Positions 52,726 through 62,200 of a stretch of DNA of 64,000 nt are shown one piece after another. Origin of the DNA: Trichomonas vaginalis G3 (Eukaryota; Parabasalia; Trichomonadida; Trichomonadidae); NCBI RefSeq assembly GCF_026262505.1, contig NC_067208.1:19663962-19727961 (forward strand), in the 5' to 3' direction. The position numbers and the translations under genes are program-made. The stretch's first letter is position 1, and the number at the start of each line of letters is the position of its first letter. The notes under the pieces are model-generated. The model searched no databases. It was not told the DNA's origin and saw only the letters and a list, made by a program, of their open reading frames with translations.

Positions 52726-55238
52726 ATGAGCTTTTTATACCAACTTTTTATCGAAGACCTAGCTTCAATTGATATTCTGAGGTCAAACCTCAAGGCAACT
52801 GACCAAAAAATGAATATTGATCATGAAAGCTTTATAAATTCTCCCGAAAATCGAATAATTTATAAAGTTGAAACAAATATTCCAGCAAACATTAACAATA
52901 TTCAAAGCAATTCATCAATTGAACTCGTTGGAAATAAGATTACTATAGCAACAACGCTTCCAAATCAACAAATAAAATATTTAATTTTAGACCCTGATAT
53001 GAGATCAACAATTACATTCAACATTAAAGAAAATTTGATAATAAGTTTAACAAACATCTTTATTTCATCACTTTTAAATACATTAAATTATGAATTTAAA
53101 TTTTATAAAAATACAGAATTTCGGATCCAAAAGTCAATGTGGAACTTATCTTTATTCCATTGCAACTTCTATCAGTACGGTAATTGCAACTACATAATCA
53201 ATTCCAAACAATTTCCAGGAAGTTTATACATCATGGATCCAAATTCAACAACTCGGCTTAGCTCATTTAAGGATTTTATAGAATTTCAGTACTTTCAACT
53301 CCAAGGAAACGTCTTTTTTGATTTTCCTGACGACTCAAAAATAATAATTTCGGCCCTTTTCATAAATTCATCCGGCAACACTACAGTTAATTTGGGCCGC
53401 ACTCCAATGAACGTAGAAATATTAGAGATTAATGTTCCCTTTTGCGAAATAATTTCAGGTCCAATTTATTTAAATCAATTTATAGTTGTTAACTCCACCA
53501 TTGTATTTGACAGTATTGTGGGAATCGGTGAGAAGCCATCAATCGCTATTCAAAATGACGAAAATCATTTAATTAAGGCAAACTCGATTTTAAACTTCAA
53601 AACACAAATTTTACATAAATCAGATCAATATATCGGCCATGAATACACTTTGTTTTATACAAAAGAGCCAATGAATTTGATATCCTAAATTCTCCATTTA
53701 ATTCTAAATCCGGAAGAATTATAGGATTCGAACTCACTGAATCCCGATTTGAGAACCATTATGAATATAAATACAGACTTTATTATATGACAAGTCTTCC
53801 ATCAAACAGACAATTTTCGATTTCGGATCATTTATCACAATTAGACGAAATACAAAGGAACCTTGTCTTCTCGAAAACTCCATTAGAGTTATCATTCTTG
53901 TCCAGCTACAGCCCAATCATTTATCTTTCCAACTTTTCAAATTTCTGCAATAATTTGATTATAACATGCGCTTATCAAACAAAAATAATGTTAACGGATT
54001 CATCGATGCTATATAGTTTAAGTATTAGCAATGTTAGTCTAATTAATTCCAGATTTTCTGTAAAAAAATTGGAATTTTGTAATTCTGGAATTGATGGGAC
54101 ATCTGATATCACAACTGATGAAATTATTATTATAGATGGGGAAAATCACATATATTCTTTAAAGTGCACAAAAATGATGCTTTATCCACTTAATTTCATA
54201 AATTTAACAGAAGAAACAATATTTTATGATCAAAGTGTGATAAACCATAGAAACATAGGACAATGTGTGTTTCATATCCAGCGAAATTTCGATTTGTCTA
54301 TAAACGTTTCGAAATTCGACAAATTTGTTCTCGAATTAAAAACCATTGGCCAATTTGACATGAACTTTTACCAACAAACAAGTTCCCCATTATCATTTAG
54401 AAATTGCCATGGTATTTTTACGAAATTTATTGACGGCAAACTCCCGAACTCATTAAGCATTTATGATGCATCACGCATCTTTGATTCAAAGGAACATTAT
54501 ACGATGAATAGGTTATATTTTCACCAAAAGGCAGAAATAAGCTCTGATACCAAAACTTTTCTTCACGTTTCCCCATTTTATCTGGATTTACATGCATCCT
54601 ACAAGAAAAATAATAATGTCACTATAGTTCCGCGTAACCTCGAGCTAAATTCAGTGACACAAGAAACAAATGACGAAATTACGACAAGTAATTTGATATT
54701 AGAATACCAAACATACAGCAAATTCAGAGGTATTGAGAATTTATCTAATTTATATATCAATTTTTCTCTTAGCAAAGTTCCATTTTTGTATATCGAAAAT
54801 CTTCAAGTTAGAAACGAGAAATTGAAGATTCATTGCTTAAATATAGTATCTTCAGAACAGTTATTCGTTGATGATATGGTACAGAACATTTCAATCGATG
54901 TTGTTTGTTTCAATCATTCAAATGTCAAAGATTTTCAGGTTGTTTATATATCAGATCACTGGCAGTTCGATAGTAAAACAAGGGTGTTTGATTTAGTACT
55001 CAGAGATAGAGGAGATCATAAATGTTTCGCTTTCGAGAAGAGACAACCAGATCCGAAATCTCCTTCTCCGAAAAAGAATCTGACCCTCTTTATTGTTTTA
55101 CCTGTTTCTGTTATTGTACTTATTCTTTTGATTGTTGTACTTACTTTTTATGTCATCAAATGGCATAAGAAGCATAGCATCAATTCTTTCATGTCTGCTG
55201 AGATATCACAGACTGATGTAACACAAGGATTGTTATAG
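52726..55238 (+). pseudogene. Single-pass surface protein with one frameshift
   Basis: Two consecutive frames encode one protein. The first starts at ATG 52726 (a TTG lies 12 codons earlier) and runs to 53688; the second is open from about 53640, well before its first ATG at 53787, and ends at 55238. A -1 change near 53665, in an A-run (ACAAAAGAG), would join them into about 835 residues. The body is a repetitive beta-strand-rich ectodomain with many N-x-S/T sequons, possibly a beta-helix. It ends with a Pro-rich stalk (QPDPKSPSPKK), a transmembrane helix (LFIVLPVSVIVLILLIVVLT) and the tail ISQTDVTQGLL. The signal peptide is weak. A surface location is inferred. One A-run lesion means a young pseudogene or a sequence error. 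Confidence 0.65.
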
Positions 55239-55541
55239 ACTTTGTTTGTATTTGAATAAAGTTATATTAATGTTGTAATTTATAACTAATTTGAGCTCTA
55301 TATTTGGAATTTCTTATAGAAATTTATGGGTTTCTTATTAAAATTTGAATTTATCTCAGAAAATTGTGAAGCATTACTCTTCTAATGAGATCATCGTAAG
55401 GTGAATCATCTCTCCCAAAATGGTGCAAGAGTTTATTACATTTTTCTTTAATAACTTCTTTTGTTAGTATCGTTTTACTCTGTTAGAAAAAAAAATCACT
55501 TTTTGTTTTCATAAAAACAAATATAAAATAAACTTTATTCT

Positions 55542-56300
55542 CTATAATTCATCCATAAGACCAAGACCTTCGTTTGAATACAATGATGAAGATCTGCTTG
55601 GATATACCATTTCTTCAAACTTGTAGAAGTAGACATAAATTAAGTTCGAAGACAAAGCAATAATAGTTACAACATCAACAATGATGAACAACAAACAAAT
55701 TGTCTGTTTCATTGTCATTCCCAAGAAGAAACTTGAGTTACTTGGCTCAGGTTGTGGAGCTTTTGTCGGAGAAGGAGTTTTTGGTGTCGGAGCTTTGCTG
55801 AATTCGTAAATAACGTTACTTGCCTCTGCAGGGATTTTGAAGATATCAGGAGGTCCTTCGAAATTCGACTTGAAAACAAATCTCTTTCCGTCAGAAAGAA
55901 CTCTGATGTATCCAGTCGCAAAACTAGAAACAGAATAAACAGATTTGTCAAAGAAAACAGTGCAAACTTGGTTATTTATGTAGAAACTTGGAACAATGTC
56001 CAAAGACTTGTCTCCGCACTCTATTCTCAAGTTTTCTTCATTTGAAACTGTGAATCTGATTGTTCCAAGTTTTTCGTAAAGTAAAATACTGTTTTGCAGC
56101 TTAATCTGGTCATTCTTCAAGAGATAGATTAAATTCATGAATTTAATCTTGTTCAACTTTTCACAGACTCCAATTCCTTCTCTGGAGAGTAGTTTATATT
56201 GATTATCCAGTCTGGAAAAACTTTTGACGAGAGATGTTCGCAATTTCTGTTTGGAGCTTTCTTTACAGATTAATATTCGACAAAATAAAAATGTCTTTTT
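55542..56300 (-). pseudogene. 5'-truncated surface-protein fragment
   Basis: The open frame has only a TTG at its upstream end (56321); its first ATG is internal at 56138 (198 residues). It encodes the C-terminal end of a surface protein: ectodomain strands (FTVSNEENLRIECGDKSLDI), a Pro-rich stalk (KTPSPTKAPQPEP), a transmembrane helix (QTICLLFIIVDVVTIIALSS) and the tail SSSLYSNEGLGLMDEL. The stalk-helix-tail plan is like that of the gene at 52726-55238, to which it is convergent. Coding similarity stops where the divergent ankyrin gene begins (ATG 56308), so a rearrangement probably removed the N-terminal part. Expression from 56138 is possible. Confidence 0.6.
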
Positions 56301-56307
56301 ATTTCGA

Positions 56308-57624
56308 ATGGAAAAATGCAATTTTCACGAGCTGATGGTGTTATTCAAGAACTATGATGATATATCAACTCGGTTGTTTAGGCTAAGTACATTCGATGAT
56401 GATGAAATTAGCGAGATTTATGAAAATTTGAAAATGATTATTCTTGAACCGAGAATATGCTCAGCATCTGTGCTTACAAATATTATATTCCAAGCAGCAA
56501 AATTCAATAACCGGTACTTGAAATCATATTGGTCCATTTTTAAAAAGTTATACGAAGAATACCACCCAAAATATATCAGTGAATTTGAATGCGTTTACGA
56601 TTACTTCATTTACAAGGAATATGGCGTTTTATTAAATCAGGAAAACGAAAAATACCTTCAAAAATACGAAACCGAAAAATATTCTTTTGAAATTCATGAA
56701 GAAGGCACTATTTACAAGGCCATTATGGATAATGATGTCAATGCGCTAATACTGTTCACAGAACAAGAAGGATTTGATAAAGATCAAAATACATCAAACG
56801 AATTATACCCTTATATCGGAAGAGGCCTTTCTTTACTTGAATTATGTTGTTATCATGGTTCATCAGAGTTTTTCAAGCTCCTGCGCTCAAAATTGAATGC
56901 TGAAATCACTCCGACATGTCTTAAATTTTCATTTTTAGGTGGAAAACCAGACATAATGAACGAGTGTTTGCAATTCCAACGAATAGACAAAGATTGCACT
57001 GATTATGCCATTGCTTCTCATAACATAGATTTTATTACTTTTTTGATGAACCAAATTGATTTATTCAGTTTGTGGTCTTGCTGCGAATATTATAATCTTC
57101 ATGCATTTTTTGGATATTTAGATCGAACGAATGATTTGATTGGTTGTTTCGTTATGTCTCCTTGTTTTGGGCTTCCAAGTCTTTGTGAATATTTGCTTAA
57201 TCATGGTGCTGATGTCAATTATAATGATGGTTCAACGGCTCTTCATACTGCAGCTGAACTAAATATGGCAGAAGTAGCACAATTTCTTATTTCACGCGGT
57301 GCAATAATTGATTCAAGAGATACTGAATCAGAAACTCCTCTTCATCGAGCAGTTATGAGATATAGCATAGAAACAGCTGAAGTACTTCTTTCTAATGGAG
57401 CAGATGTCAACGCTTATGATGAGTCCTTTTATACACCGCTTCATGATGCAGCATTTACTAATTGCATAGAAATAGCAGAATTACTCATATCACACGGAGC
57501 TAATGTTAATATTAAATCTGAAAATGGGGCGACCCCACTTGATGAGGCATTAAGATTCAATCATTCAGATTTTGCAGAATTTCTCAGATCGAATGGCGCA
57601 GATGTTCATAGTAAAAAAGTTTAA
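56308..57624 (+). CDS. DUF3447/ankyrin repeat protein
   Basis: 438 residues from ATG 56308 (MEKCNFHELM); the frame is open upstream, but those codons overlap the antisense surface-protein fragment. The N-terminal helical region is followed by DUF3447-type motifs (SLLELCCYHGSSEFFKLLRS, FSFLGGKPDIMNECLQF, YAIASHNIDFITFLM) and about four ankyrin repeats (STALHTAAELNMAEVAQFLI, TPLHRAVMRYSIETAEVLL, TPLHDAAFTNCIEIAELLI), ending FLRSNGADVHSKKV. It is paralogous along its whole length to the gene at 3362-4588 but intact, so it shows what that gene has lost. Presumed scaffold; partners unknown. The 37-bp array starts about 70 bp after its stop. Confidence 0.85.
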   Translation: MEKCNFHELMVLFKNYDDISTRLFRLSTFDDDEISEIYENLKMIILEPRICSASVLTNIIFQAAKFNNRYLKSYWSIFKKLYEEYHPKYISEFECVYDYFIYKEYGVLLNQENEKYLQKYETEKYSFEIHEEGTIYKAIMDNDVNALILFTEQEGFDKDQNTSNELYPYIGRGLSLLELCCYHGSSEFFKLLRSKLNAEITPTCLKFSFLGGKPDIMNECLQFQRIDKDCTDYAIASHNIDFITFLMNQIDLFSLWSCCEYYNLHAFFGYLDRTNDLIGCFVMSPCFGLPSLCEYLLNHGADVNYNDGSTALHTAAELNMAEVAQFLISRGAIIDSRDTESETPLHRAVMRYSIETAEVLLSNGADVNAYDESFYTPLHDAAFTNCIEIAELLISHGANVNIKSENGATPLDEALRFNHSDFAEFLRSNGADVHSKKV

Positions 57625-57692
57625 AGTATATTGCACTTGAAATAATAAAACAAATGTTGAATATGAAAAGATGCAGAATTCATTTAAACAAT

Positions 57693-58085
57693 GATAGATG
57701 TGAAAAGAAATTAGATTTTATAAATTAATGATAAATATGAAAGTGATGAGAATTTTATAAACTAATGGTAAATATGAAATGATAAAGAATTATATAACCC
57801 AATGATAAACATTAAAAGAAAGAGTATGCTATGGAATAATGATAAATATAAAAAGAAAGAGAATCGTATAAAAAAATGAAAAATATGAAATGAAAGAGAA
57901 TGAAATTAAGCAATAATAAATATAAGAAGGAAGAGAATATAATAATATAATGATAGATGTCATAAAGCTATTAAAAATATGAAATGATAATGAATCTTAT
58001 ATAACAATGATAAACCTAAAAAGCTAGGAAATCTGATATAATGAAAAAGAATTGTATGAAGTAATGATGAATGTGAAAATAAAGA
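57693..58085. repeat. 37-bp minisatellite array
   Basis: The unit core GATAAATATGAAAAGAAAGA recurs with starts 57693, 57730, 57767, 57804, 57841, 57878, 57915 and 57952, each exactly 37 bp apart despite many substitutions. After one shortened unit it resumes at about 57972 and 58009, with degenerate copies to about 58085. Same unit, same period and same orientation relative to the adjoining minus-strand DUF3447 gene as the arrays at 40204-40870. Confidence 0.88.
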
Positions 58086-58836
58086 GAATTCCATAATACT
58101 CGTTGGAATATGAACCTTTCGAAAGTAGATATGAGGCAACTCCATAATTTCCATAAAGCATGCTTTGTGCCACTGAATTAGGTTCTTGTCCGAATTCAGT
58201 TTTTAAATAATCAGCAATTTGATAATTATGATATTTCAATGCCATGTTGATCAAGCCATCAAACGTCTTACCATCTTCTATCATTTGCATGAAAATATAT
58301 TCATTTCCTCCTTGGACGGCAAATTTTTCGGAATCTTTGGTATATTTTGCACCGATATTTTTCAAGAAGTTGAAACACAACTCTGATCCAAATTTAATTG
58401 CGCAATCAAGAGGAAACATTTTTTGATTTACATACTGAGGATTAATAGTTGGGAATTTATTTTTCAGTTCATCAATTTTGTCCCATGCAACGTAGTGCGA
58501 TATAGAATTTGTTGGAAATATGTTGAGAATATCTTTCATTTCAGGTTCGAAATTTTCAAAATGCATGCCTTTATAATATAGTAATGTTGTTAATCTCTCA
58601 TTTCTTGGTTTGATGGTGATGTGCGAAAATTCAATTGAAATTCTTTGATAAAGATCTGCTAATAATTTAATATCTTTAAAACGAATTGATGAAAAAACAT
58701 CAATCAGGTAAAATGCTAATTCGGCAGCTATTTTGTTTGTTTTGATTAAATTGACAATTTGCGAAGTTATTTGTAAAAAATTATCAGGATTTATATCCCA
58801 TATTAGATTTGATGCTCGATTAGGATATTCAAACAT
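58024..58836 (-). CDS. DUF3447/ankyrin protein truncated by the 37-bp array
   Basis: 270 residues from ATG 58836. DUF3447/ankyrin-type motifs: PLDCAIKFGSELCFNFLKNI, KFAVQGGNEYIFMQMIEDG, YGNYGVASYLLSKGS. After SYLLSKGS the frame reads the minisatellite (YYGILFIFTFIITSYNSF) and stops, at the same point as its paralogue at 40724-41674. Upstream codons still align with the paralogue (FSDLKPLEMFEYPN against FSDIKTIEVFEYPN), but no ATG precedes them before a stop, so the original start seems lost at an A-run and translation could only begin about 22 codons late. Probably a pseudogene or a shortened protein. Confidence 0.55.
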   Translation of the reverse strand: MFEYPNRASNLIWDINPDNFLQITSQIVNLIKTNKIAAELAFYLIDVFSSIRFKDIKLLADLYQRISIEFSHITIKPRNERLTTLLYYKGMHFENFEPEMKDILNIFPTNSISHYVAWDKIDELKNKFPTINPQYVNQKMFPLDCAIKFGSELCFNFLKNIGAKYTKDSEKFAVQGGNEYIFMQMIEDGKTFDGLINMALKYHNYQIADYLKTEFGQEPNSVAQSMLYGNYGVASYLLSKGSYSNEYYGILFIFTFIITSYNSFSLYQIS

Positions 58837-59196
58837 TTCAAGAGGCTTAAGGTCACTAAAACTTGGCCCAATTTCAGCTTCTAGTTGATCGGAGCTTTTT
58901 TTTCTGAAAAAACTAAAAAAATCAAAAAAGTGACAAAATAAATTTCGGAAACATGATTTATGCTATAAAGCCTGATTTGTTGGAGAAATTGTTAATATAT
59001 ATCATGTAGCGAAATTGAATTAGAATGACAAATGGTAAAAGCGAATCCAACAAAATTATTACAGGCATCGGATTGAAATGTTGTCATCTAACCTTTTTTA
59101 CAGAAAAATACTGTGTTATGACATATAAGTAGCCATTTCGTAATTAAAAATCATCTGTCTTACAATGCAGAATATTTTTCTTTGTTTCTGCATTTC

Positions 59197-59213
59197 AAAA
59201 AAAAAAAAAAAAA
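59197..59213 (+). promoter_or_regulatory. A17 tract immediately upstream of a start codon
   Basis: Seventeen consecutive A residues end 3 nt before the ATG at 59217, preceded by TTTC (59193-59196). If transcription starts at the TTTCA initiator-like site, the leader would be almost pure A. Function is inference. Confidence 0.4.
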
Positions 59214-59216
59214 TCA

Positions 59217-62200
59217 ATGCTTCACTCTTCATATCCTCTTGGTCAATTTTTTGAATTGGCCGAAGGATTGATGAGTCTCCCTAACGGGCTAGGAGACTAT
59301 GTGAAGTGGACGCCAATTTATCTTGTTCCAATTCTTGATAAAAATAAGAAATTCGAATTAAACGCAGATTTGCAGGCGAAAAAGAAAGGTAGAAAGATCC
59401 TCCTTAAGTACGGAATGAAAATAAATTGCAATGCCGATTTGTTTAAGCCAATTCCTGTTGTTTTACTTGAATCAAATTATTCATCAATGACAGAGCTCAC
59501 TGTCTTTGTTCTCCAATGCTTAGAATGGTCATACGACACTAAATATAAAGGAACTCTTGAAGAATTTCAGTATTTTATCAAAACAACTTTATCATTAGAG
59601 AGAAAAGTCCCTTCAATGCATTATATGCTCGAATTTTCGATTAAGAAAGTACTAAACTACGCAATAAATAGCAAAAAACCGAAGTTTTCCGATGAAGTAA
59701 TTTGCGATGTAATTGATTTCTTCGAAAAGACACAGATTTTAACAAAGAAAACATCGAAAATCTTAACACAATACGTTTTTACGTGGTCTTCGAAGAGCGA
59801 AGATATATCTAATCGCCTTATTTCTATGTTAATGTTAAATGCATCTCAGAAGAAAAATAATCTAATTAATAGCGATTTATGCAAGATAGTTCAGTGTTTT
59901 ACAGGGTTTCTGAATGATTTGAACCCGAAATTCATCATGTTTATTGCATATTTAAATCCATACGCGCCAATGGACATCATTGCGTCAATTTACCAGTTCT
60001 TACCAAACGTCTTATACTCAAAGATACCTCCTCGTGACCCTCCAGCTAAAAAACGAGTAATAATGAAAAGTTTTAACAATAAAGAGCGAAAAAACGAGGA
60101 CTTTGTTTTTTATGACTTACCTTTTGACTTCTCCAGTATCGATTCCTTCCAGTTCTCCACAGTTTTTTCGTTTAATGACTCCGAAATTATGGATTACGTT
60201 TCAATTGTCGCTAATGGATTGATTTGCTCGCAAAACGTATACAGAGACATATTCTTTGCATCAGCTCTTAAGCTCTACAAGATCAAAAACATTGAAAATA
60301 TGAATGTTTTCTCTTGTTTGTTAATAATTATTTTCAAAATTGTTTCTATCGACTATCCGATACCCAACGCGTATTCAGTTGTAGCCGAATCATACGCTGT
60401 CCGCTCCAAACAGAACATATTCCAGTTCATTGATCCAGATATTGATTATGCCAGATCAATTTTATTCGATTTAGTATGTCGTAACCATCCAGAGCTTGTC
60501 ATTGACCTGTTCAGGCGGTTTTCGCAGACTCCTTACTTAGTCGCTGAGTTCATTTGCAGATTGAGACACGGGGACATATCGAAAGTCGATTTCAGTTTGA
60601 TGATTGACGATGACAATATATCTATTCTCAAGAAATCGCTCAACCAGCTCATGCTTATTAATAATGCGGCAAAAGATATCGTTTTTTACTTCTTAATCTT
60701 CCTCGCGACCGACCATAAGTCAGCTAATTCGTGGTTTAGTTCGAAACTGTGCGTGGGAATGTTCATGGAATTGCTTTTCAACCGTTCTGCCCAGAAAGAT
60801 ATCTTAAATTCCATCCAGGTTTCATTATCCACGTTCGTTACCCTGTCCAATCTACTCCAGTTCGCAACAGCCCTCAACACAGTCATAGATGCCTGCATCG
60901 GAGCCCAAACAGAAAATAATGAAGAGTACATAAACTTGGCGTTGGAGATTTTCAACGCGTTAAAGCTGTCGATTATTCATCAGCCACTGTTGTTACGCCA
61001 CTTTGTCCACATTCTGGACAAGTATATCACTTTATGTGCGATTCATCAGAAACTTTTTGAGATATTAGACTTTATAATGGTTTTATCTCAGTCCAGTAAT
61101 GACTTCTGTGTCTCTCCTTTCCAGCTCGAAACGTTAATTCCAATTCTGAAAAAACAATATGGAGATGATCCTCCAGAATTCATTTTCAGACAGATATATA
61201 AGTGCGTTTCATACGGAGAATTCGATTCTGATTGCCTGAGAGACGTAAGGAACCACATGAACCTTCCATTTTTGTTGGCTTCGTTTGGATTATCTCCAAG
61301 GATCACAGATATCATCAAATACTTCATAAAATTAACAGAGAAGAGGCCAAGTTCGATCGACAAGCTTTCAAATGCCGGATTAACCCAAGTTTTGTTAAAT
61401 TTCTTCACTGGAGACGGTTCTGAGAAAGTCATCAGCCTAGATCTCTTCAAATACAAGATACTAATCCCTCCTGAGTTATACGATGACTGTTTCATGCTGA
61501 TAAAAAGGATGATAATCAAGTCATGTAAAATGGATTTGCTTGCCATCCTCACTAAAGCACTTTACGGGCGCTTTTCGACATCAGTATTAGAAGTAGTCGA
61601 AGATTCCATTGCTGTCTGCATCGGAAACTCAAATACAAAGTTTTCAATTGGTTATCAACCAGTTCAACTTGTTTTGGCGCTGCCAATCACAAACCTAGTT
61701 AATGATTCCTTCTCCCTAGAGTTCAAACTCAACATAGATACAACTTCCGCCCATTTTGCCGAAGATGAATTTAATTTAATCAGATTTATCGACGAAGAAA
61801 ACAGTTCCCTCAATTTCTCCCTGTACCACGGCATGGTCTACGCCACAAACGACAACAAATACTCCAAGAACATCGTAAATGTGGCGAGATCTCTCAACCA
61901 GAACCAAGTTGCAGAGTTTCCTCTCGTTATAAAGGCCGAGGACAACATCATGAAGATTACGAAACTCATGGAACAGACACTTCCGATGGTTTCCGAGATC
62001 TATTTCCAGCCGATGGTCGGAAACTACTTGAAAGTCATCGTCGGCGGCCTGATCAATCCATCTAAGACATACATAGAGGACGACACCAGTTTCGGCACCA
62101 TTTTCGACATCAAAATCCACTCAGAGAAGTTCACAAACTACTACGAAATCCAGGGAAAGAAGGCCCTCTACGATTTCTCAAATCCGGAGAGTAAATATGT

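Noticed and set aside
57693-58085. CRISPR-like regular spacing
   Set aside because: Units are contiguous degenerate tandem copies without distinct spacers, in a eukaryotic genome.
58861-58920. Possible intron (TTTTTTCAG near the start of the 58024-58836 gene)
   Set aside because: No trichomonad 5' splice site GTAYGT or the conserved ACTAACACACAG branch/acceptor motif is present.
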